Shown in pieces: positions 53,661-63,770 of a stretch of 64,000 nt of DNA. Position 1 is the first letter of the stretch. Each line of letters starts with the position of its first letter. This stretch comes from Ostrinia nubilalis (Eukaryota > Arthropoda > Insecta > Lepidoptera > Crambidae): contig NC_087106.1 in the NCBI RefSeq assembly GCF_963855985.1, positions 4,757,001-4,821,000 of the forward strand, written 5' to 3'. The notes beneath the pieces are model-generated. The model saw only the letters and a program-made list of their open reading frames with translations. It ran no database searches and had not been told where the DNA came from. Position numbers and translations under genes: made by a program.

Positions 53661-55780
53661 TTTACTTGTCCATATTTATACTGAAAAAATGATTGATATT
53701 GACATAATTTCAGGCACGAAGTAGCGTAAGTTAGATTTCTAATTATAACAGTATTTTATTACAGAATTGGTAACTACACGTAATGTGCTCCTACATTACT
53801 TATTTAAGGGTTAAAAAGAATATGATCATAGGAGAAATCAGCAATGCTGAATATTGTTTCAGGAACATAGAGACACACGTACTTGTGATTGACATAATTT
53901 TCTATCGTGAAGTAGAATCACTCCCCGTAGAATTTGTTTAGTTAGTACATTATCATTTTAATATTTACTTGCGAATATTTATAGTTCATGAGCATTCCTG
54001 CAAATGCATCAATTATGGCCTAGCCAAGTCTATCCTCGTGCAGGCGTTTTTATGGTTAAATAACAATATTCCCCAAGTGATCAGCTTTGCAACAACTAAC
54101 TACAGCTACACCCATGGCTATTAGGAAACAAAAATAAGCTTACTTGGAATTCAGTTTAAGTGTACATCCTCAGCCCTAAAGATATTCCTCAATATAACCC
54201 GCAAGAGGTTTTACTTCTGTGCGGTTTCTCTCAACCGTTTACAACTTACGCGGCCCGACAATCAGTGCTTTTGGTTCCAAAGTAGCTTTTTAAGCTCGCC
54301 TTAACCAATGGGCTACCTGTGTTACGTCCACCATACAATTTATGGTAATGATTTTTACTAGCGCGCCCTTTAGAACAATAGGTTGTAAAAGGGCCTCGGA
54401 TTTTTTGAGACGTACCGACTGACAAGGATTTTAGCGTAACGCAACTACGTCTTAAGGTGAGGGTGTTGGGCCGAACAAATGGTTCGTAAAGTAATAAGCA
54501 CCTTTGATGTTTTACACAAGTTATTTATTGAAATGCTCAGACCATGAGTGTTGTTTCAAGCCATTGGGAATTTGTGCTTCGTTAGTTTTTAATTGTAGGG
54601 GAGAGAATGAAGATATCTGGAAATTAAGTATCTTAACCATCGTACGTAGGTAACATGCAGCTCTACTTTAGTCTCTAGGAATTTTCGAAGGAATTATGTA
54701 TTTTGTCAGTTTTCTATTATTTCAAAAATCAACAGTATGTAGGTAATGTACTCCAAATAATTGGCAGAATAATGTAGGTTTGAATTGTGTGTATTGAAGG
54801 GGAGTAGAGTTCATCCACTGATAGCATCATAAAGCAGTAAGTTACTCCTAGAATAAGAATCTGTGGGCAAATCCAAGAGAGGACCATTGTCCCAACCAGA
54901 GAAGGCCAATTTTGTCCCGGGGAAAAGTTAAACTGTCATTGGACCCGTAACGAAATTAATCAGAAGAACATAGGAGTTTGAAGTTAGGGTTGGACTTCCC
55001 TCCAGTGCAAAGCGTGGAGAACATGACAAAACTAAAGTTGTGCCCTATTATAATTTTGCTCAAAGACGATTATTGGACTAGGTAGGTCATGTAGTTCTAT
55101 GCGATTATTTCTTTTGTTTCAACGGATGACGATCGCACCCGTACCATAAATCAAGCGAGCCTAATTAAAAAGTACTAAAATATACGTTGAATAGGCCATA
55201 AAAAGTTCAGATCCAAAAAAGGGCTTCAGTAAAAAACTTGACTGATCGCCATCTGATAAAAGATTTCAAAGTTCCGAAAGGAACAGGTAGAAATATTGTC
55301 AATCGGTAATTTGTTACTATCGGCAAAAGATTGGGTTAATTTATGCACAAAGAGGATAGGCCCACTTATCAGATGGAAAAAAAATATTTGGATTTAATTA
55401 TTTGAAGATGATTTTTTCTTGGCTGTCTTCTGTCACAGAATTTCTTTTTTTTTCTTTTAACAAAATTGTGTATTCCTAGTCGCATTTCCCATAACCCTTG
55501 ATAAATCTTCCTTTGGGAATTGAGACAAAATTAACATCATAGTAAGTACTTATTAATTATAATCTGATGCTCCTCCTGACCATAGTTACACGTGGAAACT
55601 TGGTTAGATTACCTTTTATCATCATCAAATCATTAGCATTATTCATAATAGGTACTTACGAATTACATAAAAATTGAAGCAATTTGAGGCTCCAGCCCCA
55701 ATGTCAATATCACGCGCTATTCAAGTCTTACACAATCATTATCACCAGAGATAACGGCGTCATCCAAAAATAAATCACTG
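53661..55780. other. Intergenic DNA, no gene recognised
   Basis: About 2.1 kb of AT-rich sequence without identifiable genes or intact repeats. Confidence 0.35.
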
Positions 55781-55929
55781 GCCACTACCAACCCTGACTT
55801 ATTGAATCGTCACATGAATAGAAAAGTAGTTTACGCGCCAATTCTTCGGTCCCCTTTACTTCACCTGTGTTCGGAGACTGGCAAAAAGCGTCCTTGGCTC
55901 CATTGTTAATGGATTCGCGTTCGCGCCAA

Positions 55930-56212
55930 GTGCCGAAATGTGCGCACGCGGCGGCCGCGATGCGCGGGAAACGCTCAGTCGTAATCGACGAGAGCGCGCG
56001 CGAGCACGCGGCCACGCCACCGCGCGCATTTTAGGTTAGAGTTGGCGCGTTTTGCCCATCCGCCAGGTGCGAAACGACATAGTCGCCCCCGCTCGCACGC
56101 ATCACCGCCCGCATCCTCCCTCTCGCTCCCTACCTGCACACAACAGCTGTTTTCTCCGGAGATTAGTCAGATGTTTCTCGCGAACCAGTCGAGGCTCACC
56201 TGACACATTGCT
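55930..56212 (+). promoter_or_regulatory. Dacapo promoter and 5' leader region
   Basis: A GC-rich stretch before the CDK-inhibitor start. It has an E2F-like GTTGGCGCG at 56041-56049, E-box-type CAGCTG near 56143 and CACCTG near 56197, and a short upstream frame at 56171-56203. The transcription start is not visible. Regulatory meaning is inferred from motifs alone. Confidence 0.4.
56171..56203 (+). CDS. Upstream ORF of ten codons before dacapo
   Basis: ATG at 56171 reads MFLANQSRLT and stops at TGA 56201-56203, ending 9 bases before the main ATG at 56213. If it is within the mRNA it could limit translation of the inhibitor; whether it is transcribed cannot be seen. Confidence 0.35.
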   Translation: MFLANQSRLT

Positions 56213-56699
56213 ATGGCCGCCGGAGGTCGCACACCCAAGCAGAGAAGACTAGAGATGTCCGTCGGCATGGCAGCCTTGAGGAACGTGTCCAACACGCCGA
56301 GGAGGCGTCGCGGAAGCTGCAAGTGTTTGTTTGGCGCGCCCGACCGCGACGAGACCAATCGCCTGATGCAGGAACAGTACGCGAGGGAAAGGAAGCGGTT
56401 CATCAGGAGATTCAACTTCGACATCGAGACGGAGTGCCCGTTCAAAGCCGCCAAATTGGACTCGCCAGTGAAGTTCTGTGATGAGGATAAGGAGAACTCG
56501 AGGAGTCCCATCAGATCGGCCGCGGAAGCGTTGGCGTGTGTTGGGAACACAGACCTGAGGGTGTTGGGGTCTCCTTCCAGGAGGACCGGGAGTGCTGGCA
56601 GCTCTCCCCGCACCCCGCGCACCCCCCGCACGCCGAGGGCAGCCCGGACCCCGCGCACCCCTCGAACTCCCGCCTCCAGAAGACAATTGCAAATGACTG
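56213..56699 (+). CDS. dap: Dacapo-like CDK inhibitor, first coding exon
   Basis: A member of the Cip/Kip (p21/p27/p57) family, nuclear inhibitors of cyclin E-Cdk2 that drive cell-cycle exit. The exon encodes 162 residues plus one base. Residues about 40-80 form the CDI domain: GSCKCLFGAPDRDETNRL carries the cyclin-binding LFG with a variant first position (K-C-L-F-G), followed by a basic helix and RRFNFDIETECP, matching the W/F-N-F-D Cdk-binding box. Then come an acidic-basic region with SPIRS and a Ser/Thr-Pro tract of seven TPR triplets (about residues 128-156), likely phosphorylation sites. The exon ends RRQLQMT plus G before GTGAGT, so Q-x-x-M-T looks like the first half of a PIP box whose aromatic half would lie on exon 2. 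Reading through the donor gives stop at 56746, a less likely alternative end. Confidence 0.85.
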
Positions 56700-57800
56700 G
56701 TGAGTTATTTTCGAATATTAATAAATTATTCATGAGCCATATTTAAGCGCCAATTTATCATAGGTGCAAGCAACTTGCAGCTCATTTCCTCGTAGCAACC
56801 TGATCTGTTGCACTTTGCATTTTGAATTCATAAATCACTTTGCATATTTTTACAATGTGCCGTGATGTGACTATTGTGTTGATACTACGGGTTCACAATC
56901 GGTTACCTGTGTTGTTGTTTGCCCAAGTGGGGCACAATAGGCTCCTTAAAGTGGGCCAAGCAAGTTTATCGAATACAGCCTGTTCAAACATTGTAAGCAA
57001 ATATTCTGTCTTTAGTTTGTAGTGTGTTTGGTTGCATTAAGAACTTCTTGAATTATGTTCCTTTTTTGCGCCTTCATCGCATTTTGGTTTACTGCTTGCT
57101 CATCTTTAAAATATAATAGGATATTCTTTAATAGGACTGAATAATCTGAAGTAATTTTTGAAGCAGTAAAACCGCACGCTTACGCTGTAAAATGCAGCAA
57201 TTACTTTTTACTCTTCGTAGAGTTCATTGTAGATCTATTTTATTGAATCAATCACTCATGACTTTACAGCATTTACGCAAGTCTCTATTCAATTCCTTAT
57301 AACAATGTTATTCAACCATTGCTTTCTCTACCTTAAAGTACATCTAATCGGAATATGACCGATGGTGCTATCCATTTGTTCATGGTTTAAGAGTTCAACG
57401 ACCGCTTACGTCATCTAAGGTCCGACCATTACACTTTTTTTACACCACAAAGTTCCTTCCTCCCAAACTTATTCTGTTCAGAGCATCCTCATCTAATTTA
57501 AACCTTATTGCTAGAGCCATTGTGCTTTCATTCGTCACCGGAAAAATCGTCAGGATTAATAACGTAATACATTATTTATATTCTGGCTTATGTTTTGAAA
57601 ACAAGAAGTTACTATGAATCATTCCGATCCAATGATATTATATAAAAACAAAAGCAGATATGTTATAAGCGCTCGCGCTGTGAATACTCAAATACGTCCC
57701 AATTGGGACGTCTTGTGTTTAGTCTTCGTGTGGCCTGCGTCGTGCGCAATCGCGTGTACCACACCGTAAGTTCCTGTGTTCTTACCAAAATAAATAAAAA
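56700..57800. other. Probable dacapo intron start, no exon recognised
   Basis: The donor GTGAGT at 56700 opens an intron of unknown length. No downstream exon with an acceptor followed by the second half of a PIP box was found. The perfect 18-base palindrome ACGTCCCAATTGGGACGT lies at 57694-57711. Confidence 0.4.
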
Positions 57801-57881
57801 ATGCCATCGTGTGTGTTTCGAAAGTGTACCAATTATGACTCTAAAGTAAACAAAATACAAGGGATCTCTTACCACATGTGA
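57801..57881 (+). pseudogene. THAP-domain N-terminal fragment
   Basis: ATG at 57801 reads MPSCVFRKCTNYDSKVNKIQ then GISYHM and stop. The MPSC..(4)..C start and the HM-(F) position correspond to the start of THAP zinc fingers, DNA-binding domains found in P-element-type transposases and host factors. The second Cys-His half (AVPTF region) is missing, so it is truncated. Probably a relic of a THAP transposon; its position inside the presumed dacapo intron is incidental. Confidence 0.6.
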
Positions 57882-58485
57882 TTATGCAAAATTATTTAGT
57901 ATTTATATTTTCAATTATTTATGCAAACAATCAAGACGCCATGCGCCATGTTCAAGTTAAGAAAGAGAAAGCGATCTTGTTTTGACGTTAGAGCGATAAG
58001 GATGCGTGCGCTGCGGACATAGATTAGTTAGTGCAGAATCGTTAAAACTATAGCTATCTCTTTCATTTGCGTGCTATTTCGTATCTTTTGTTTCACTTAT
58101 CAGTTACATTTGTCAATGTGTGCAATTTGGAATAGCTCGGCACGGATTAAAATCGTAATTTCTATGAACGTAACATATCTATAGTTCTTTAATATCATTG
58201 TTCCGATCCTATAATTACGCTTCTTTGTTTGGAGCTTTCGTCAGCCATTTTTTTGGCTCAACATTAAAATTTATCGGCTTAGATAACATGAAATTTAGCT
58301 CCTTAATATCGTAAAGTAAATATTTTAATAGCCGGTCACATTTTGAAAATAATTGGTGTTATCGACGAGCAAATTTTGCCATTCAGAGACCCAATTTGAA
58401 ATGTATAAATATTTACTATGATAACGATAGCTATAGTAGGTTGCACGATGCATCCGATAGGCAGTCCAAACAAATATTCTGGGTA
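57882..58485. other. No gene recognised
   Basis: AT-rich; no exon-like frame, and no complete repeat element identified. Confidence 0.35.
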
Positions 58486-58773
58486 GGGTTGTCAGGTGTC
58501 CGGCTTTAGCCGGACTTGTTCGGCCAAATATTCTCTTGTCCTGCCTGTCAGGCTTTTTATGCGCCAGTCAAAAGTCGAGCCACGGTATTATAGAGCACAC
58601 ATGGGCATAGGAAGTTGTGACCTATCGAAGATGATAGTTGTAGTCATAACTTCATGAGGTATAATACTAATTGCACCCCCGTGACATGCTTAAGAAAAGG
58701 AATGTCCAGCTTTGAGGGACAAATGTCCGGCCAAATAAAGCACCGAGTCCGGCTTTTGTGTTTTTGGCAACCC
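58486..58773. mobile_element. TA-flanked TIR MITE, GGGTTGYCA ends
   Basis: The left end GGGTTGTCAGGTGTCCGGC and right end GCCGGACTC-type strings closing GGCAACCC are inverted and flanked by TA. The wider flanks (ATTCTGGG, ACTCTAGG) also resemble an 8-base duplication with two changes, so the superfamily (Tc1/mariner or hAT) is open. No coding sequence. Confidence 0.65.
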
Positions 58774-59058
58774 TAACTCTAGGTGTTGTATGGGTGCGGC
58801 TACTTGACCCGAATATCCTCGCTAAACAAACATTGCTGTTGCATGATTTGGACAAACAATTTATACTGTTTCCAACAGGACAATACTTGTAAAATTGCGG
58901 AAAACCAGGAAAACTGAGCGTAATAATTCCCCAAAAAAATTTACATTTTTCTCATAAAGATTTTAGGAATGGAACTTTTTTATAAGACGGGGAATAACGT
59001 AATAGATTCTTCCTTCTTAGTAACAGAGTAAGGTTTTTTAGCCATCTACTTAGATTAG

Positions 59059-59393
59059 AACTTTTCTGCCCCAGCGGCCATCAGCTCTTCGAGCTATGTG
59101 CCCCGCCCACTGCCACTTGATTTTAGCGATTCTGCGGGCTATGTCAGTCACTCTGGTTCTCCTACGGATCTCCTCATTTCTGATTCGATCACGCAGGGAA
59201 ACTCCGTGAAAATTGAGTGGCGACCACGAGCTGGAAGACGTAGCGTGGGCAGGCCTCCCACTAGGTGGACCGATGATCTGGTGAAGGTCGCGGGAAGTAC
59301 CTGGATGCAAGCGGCGCAGGACCGGTCTTTGTGGAAATCCTTGGGGGAGGCCTTTGTCCAGCAGTGGACGTCTTTCGGCTGAAACGAACGAAC
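59059..59393 (+). mobile_element. RTE-type LINE 3' end with internal inversion
   Basis: From about 59206 the plus strand encodes EWRPRAGRRSVGRPPTRWTD, DLVKVAGSTWMQAAQDRSLW and KSLGEAFVQQWTSFG stop. From about 59205 back to 59059 the minus strand encodes the immediately preceding part (GVSLRDRIRNEEIRRRTRV ... KWQWAGHIARRADGRWGRKV). The two halves abut head-to-head near 59206, the pattern produced by twin priming during LINE insertion. Inactive. Confidence 0.85.
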
Positions 59394-59615
59394 TTAGATT
59401 AGGTTTCAATGAAATTGCGGTTAGCTTCTAATTACTTAAGTAAGTAACAGAGTATACCAAAATGGATTAACTCCCCATTCTCTCACTAACATGAAAGAAA
59501 GCCCCCTTTTTTATCTGCAGTCATCCATTTCATCATTTTTCTCGAATAGTAGAGTGCCTAAACTCTATGTCATTAACAATTATTTTCATTGCACCAATAC
59601 TCCGCCGCAGTAACC

Positions 59616-59942
59616 GCCTCTGTGGTATAGTGGTAAGACCACTTGCTTCAGATGCAGAGGTCCCGGGTTCGATTGGCAGTGGGGGCAGATTGTTCTGCTC
59701 GGTTTAGTTGGTGGTAGGGCTTGTTCTAAGTCCGCCTGTCTAGCTACCACCATCTTACCTAAGTCTGTCGCCATAACAACAATGTTAACAGCATTGTTGT
59801 GTTCCGGCAGTTAGAGGTAAGATAGCCAGTTCCTCCGCGGTTGAGGATTCCGGGTGAAGCTCGCTTCCACCTTCGGCCTGATCATCACTTACCATCAGGT
59901 GAGAGACAGGCCCAGAGCTTCCACGTTGTGTATAAAAAAAAC
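59616..59942 (+). mobile_element. tRNA-derived SINE with A-tail
   Basis: The head GCCTCTGTGGTATAGTGGTA has an A box (TGGTATAGTGG, 59622-59632) and B box (GGGTTCGATTG, 59665-59675). The body contains GAAGCTCGCTTCCACCTTCG and CATCACTTACCATCAGGTGA, known from moth SINEs, and it ends in A8 at 59934-59941. The tRNA part has mismatched stems and is not a functional tRNA. Confidence 0.75.
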
Positions 59943-60835
59943 CATTAAACAATTGTTATCAATGAACTAACACAATGTTGGAATGTTTGCTACACTTCCT
60001 AGCATTAAATTTAAAACACTGGACATTAGACGGTTAAGTAGCCCATCTGGGCCTCTTATTATTGACGTAACCACTAAATAGATATGACCACACCTGACCT
60101 GCGTGTGCGCATGACTCATTGCTTCGGGATCAATTTCATCTGGTGAATGCCAATTATGGCATACTGCTGTATAATCACTCCTCACTTTAATTATATCTAT
60201 CTCTATAGCTTCTAGATCATCTACTCCATTGTTTTTATGTTTGGTAGATTCTTGTGCTTTTGCATTAACTTCAATAGGTACCTTTAAAGTAGGTTCTTAA
60301 GAACAAAAAAGCCAATAATAGTCGGCGATTCTTTTAGCTATTACATTTTAACTTAAAATGCTTGGTCTTCTTATACTAGTTCTGACAAAGTAAACAGAGC
60401 GATTTCATGTCATTGTTAGTTTTTGTTTCCTTCAAGTTTATATGTTTTATCCTCAAATCATACTAATTATAGACCTTAACTTAAAAAAAGCTTAAAACAA
60501 AAATAACTCAACAATAGTAAGCTTACCGCCTCAAAACTCATCCAGAATTATTAAGTAGTTGACAAATGGCGGACAGAAAAAATAGGAAAGCATTTTTTAT
60601 AACTTCGAAGTACAAACACAATGAAACAATACAAGGAAGTAGACAGATAGACTGGCAGCGAACCGATTTGTCTGAATCGATAACATATTCTAGAAATGGC
60701 GTAACTTCGCTAGATGTAGCGTTTGTGATAAAAATATGGTCACATTCTCCGCCTTAACCAGGATTATTATATTTGTTTATTTTTTAAAGTACAATTATGT
60801 ATTAATTGTAAGAATATTTATAAAGCAATTTAGTC
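59943..60835. other. No gene recognised
   Basis: AT-rich. A 63-codon frame (60566-60754) starts MADRKNRKAFFITSKYKHN but shows no family match. Confidence 0.35.
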
Positions 60836-60920
60836 TCCAGACCCTCTAATTACCCAGAGGCAAATGTAGGATTTGGCCTTACATTCCCCACACTGGCCAG
60901 ACGGGTTGGGGAGGCCTAAT
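60836..60920 (+). repeat. Dispersed retroelement tail fragment
   Basis: It contains CCCTCTAATTACCCAGAGGC, GGATTTGGCCTTACATTCCC and GGCCAGACGGGTTGGGGAGG. Best copy in the window of the repeat also at 26089 and, inverted, at 16218. Confidence 0.6.
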
Positions 60921-61538
60921 ATTCGCATTGTAAACGTACTGATTTTTACATTACTGAAAAGTAGGTGGGTACTTCAAAGCGTCTAAGTCGTAAATTTTTT
61001 CTTGGTCGGCTAGTTACATATTTTATGCAATAAATAAAATGTAAATAGAGCCAAAGTGCCACAAAACTTAAAAGCTTTCTCCAAAAAAGTTACCGCTAAG
61101 CCCGGCGAAGACTTTCAAAATTGAGTCCTTAGGGCACGTTTACTGTCTATGGCATCCCAAAGGAAGTCACGAATATCCTCCTTGAAAATAAATAACGATT
61201 TTGTGGTTACCGAAAAAATGCCGAGAACGAACGAACGACCAACTATACACGCATAAGTATGAGATAGCTTTATGTTAAATTAACGAATTACAATGTATTC
61301 AATACTTAGTAAATAAGCAAATCAAATTATGAAAATTAATACCAACTTATCCATCTAGTACGGTGTTAACTATTTTAAATGCGAAAGTAACTGTAGAGTT
61401 AAAAACAGTATAACTAAGTACTTAGGTAGTTTGTAAGTAACTCTTTTATGCTCATCACGATGCTGAACTAATTTTCAGGAAAGAAATAGATGTTTTGTTG
61501 CTGAAAAATTAAATATAAGATAGGTATCCTATTTCTTA

Positions 61539-62962
61539 GGGGGCGTCCATAAATTACGTGAGGCTTTTAGGGGGGGGAGGGGGTCAACAAAAACCTCACT
61601 AAATCTCACGTGGGGGAGAGGGGGGGTCTCGGGAAATATCACGTATTTTTTCCCACAAGAAATAGAGTTTGCCAGAAAACTGGGTTAAATCTTCAGTAAA
61701 AAAATTGGCCAAGTGCGCAGTGTAGGGTTCCGTAGTTGTCCGTCGTTATCACAATATATTTCAGAAGTAAGCAATTACTTCATCTAAAGTCACTTTTAAT
61801 ATTTTCTTCTAAGGAATTTTTATTAGGTATGAAATTTTATAATACATGAGTAAAACGACTATTACTCTTGAACTAACTGATCTATCTTAACCGCTATAGT
61901 TTTCCTTGAAAGTTCATAAAAAGCACTATAGTCTTGAATTTTTCCAGATTTATCAAGCCAACAGTTTAGTTTTTAGCGGGGGGGACGCCCTACTCGGACA
62001 AAAATTGGCACTTTAAACTTTAACATTTTGCAAACGGATCCCTAAATCGAAAAATGGTCTTAGAAACCCCTAAGCCATTTTAAAATACCTATCCAACGAT
62101 ACCCCACACGATGGAGTAGAAGACGAAAAAAAAATCATCCCCACTTTACATGTAGAGGAGCTACCCTAAAAAAAATTTTTTTTTTTCAAAATTTTATTCT
62201 ACCGTTTTGTCGGCGTGATTAATATACATACCTCTACAAAATTACAGCTCCCTAGTGCCAATAGTTTTCAAGCAAAACCTCGGACAGACAGACAGCCAGA
62301 CATATCGAAACTATAAGGGTTCCTTGTCAGGACTAAAAATGATATTTGTATGATGATAATGTCATTTTATTCTATACAGTCTAAACAAATAAAACTAAAA
62401 ATGCTTCCGTCTGCATGTGTGAATACTAAAATGCAGAATAAATGACGAAATTAAGAAAATTATAAAACAAGTTCTTTTTTTATCAAAATCGATTTTGCTA
62501 GATTATTAGTGATTTTGTAGAAAGGAACAATTAGACTAGGTACTTCTGTAAAAAAACAACGTGACCCTAGTACTAACCGCTGTCAGTACACGTGTTTTTC
62601 TGGATCCATTCGTAATCAGTGGGCTTAGTGCGACTTTACATCAATCGTCATCCGCTAGCGACTGCGTAAAAAATGACATACATTAGATGTATGATGATTG
62701 TACAGCGTCCCTAGCAGACACTTTCAAGAACTAAAATCTTCAACTTTATAGATCTTTTTGATGCACTCGTTAGCGACAACGTTAAAGCACACAAAAAAAA
62801 ATGTTTCTCAGTTATATTACTCCAAAACTATTAAATTTCGGATTTTTTTTAATATCACGTGAGATTTGGGGGTGGGGGAGGGGGTCAGGCAAAATCTCAC
62901 CAAGGGGGGCGGGGGGGTTGAAAAATAGCCAAAATTGTCTCACGTAATTTATGGACGCCCCC
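61539..62962. mobile_element. TTA-flanked TIR element with G-rich ends
   Basis: The termini GGGGGCGTCCATAAATTACG and its exact inverse are flanked by TTA (61536-61538, 62963-62965), fitting PIF/Harbinger. Just inside each end is a run of G-tracts, both G-rich on the plus strand. The middle holds other repeat text (see 61705-62335). No transposase recognised. Confidence 0.75.
61705..62335. repeat. Dispersed moth repeat nested in the TIR element
   Basis: The stretch from GGCCAAGTGCGCAGTGTAGG to CTATAAGGGTTCCTTG contains ACGGATCCCTAAATCG-type text, CCTATCCAACGATACCCCAC and GGACAGACAGACAGCC, a combination common in moth genomes. Its class and ends are not certain. Confidence 0.5.
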
Positions 62963-63372
62963 TTACTTTTGATAAATAATAATAAAAAGTTACATACAAG
63001 CGTATTTTAGTAGTTCTTATGAAACGTAAAGGTTTGAAGTACACTTGCGAGCAAAAGTATGGAATCACTTACATGAAGTTGTTTCCACGCGATCTTGTGT
63101 ACAAACCAATTTGTTAATAACAAAAAAAGTAGCACCATTTTAAAGGTTAAACTTTTAACTTCAAATTGATACCAAATTCATTTAAATCACACCAGTATTT
63201 AAAAAGATATCCCGGCTGATGTAAAGAAGTAAGGAAAAAGACATGTATCAACTGTTTGATACGTCGCGAGTTGCGGCCTATTTACCCCCCATAAAAGCAA
63301 GTGTTTTCGGATTTTTGCTTTCACACGTTGATCCATACACATCTCCGCTTCTTTTGACACTTTACCTGGGAT

Positions 63373-63762
63373 TCTACACCTTCAGAAGCAGCACAAATCG
63401 TTGCACTATTGCAAGAAGGGCTCAGCCAGAGGGCTGTCGCACGGCAGCTCCACATAAGCCAGTCCTGGGTTTCGAAAGTTTTAAGACGCTTTCGGGAGAC
63501 TGGTGGCTTTATCCCGAGACCAAGTTCTGAACATTGCCGGTGCACATCGCAGAGGGAAAACCGTTTTTTCATGTCAACTTCTCTACGAAATCGTCATTTG
63601 ACTGGTATCGACGTCCAGCAAGAGCTCAGAAATGTTCGTAGGATAGCTGTTAGCAAGTGGACAGTTCGTCTAAGATATAAACAATAGAATTTGACTCCAA
63701 AAAGGCCTGCCACAGGCTTGAAACTGACGGCAGGTCACCGATAAGCACGCTTTCAATTTGCT
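63373..63762 (+). pseudogene. Tc1-like transposase, N-terminal half
   Basis: The frame reads EAAQIVALLQEGLSQRAVAR and QLHISQSWVSKVLRRFRETG, the first helix-turn-helix of Tc1 transposases. Then come PRPSSEHCRCTSQRENRFF, LTGIDVQQELRNV and ISKWTVR-like text, the second DNA-binding part. After a stop at about 63686 the frame continues KRPATGLKLTAGHR and another stop. The catalytic DDE region does not follow in this orientation. Non-functional. Confidence 0.85.
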
Positions 63763-63770
63763 CCTACACA

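Noticed and set aside
56167..56733. 188-codon minus-strand frame opposite the dacapo exon
   Set aside because: It is a shadow of the CDK-inhibitor frame in GC-rich repeated DNA; the plus strand has the CDI domain and a splice donor.
58861..58895. Acceptor-like TGTTTCCAACAG as dacapo exon 2
   Set aside because: Joining it to exon 1 gives only GQYL then stop, which does not complete a PIP box; the site is plausible but unconvincing.
59616..59690. tRNA gene on the plus strand
   Set aside because: Same reason: promoter boxes intact, acceptor and anticodon stems imperfect, continuous with a SINE body and A-tail.
60566..60757. 63-codon frame starting MADRKNRKAFF
   Set aside because: No domain, no splice partner and no codon-level support.
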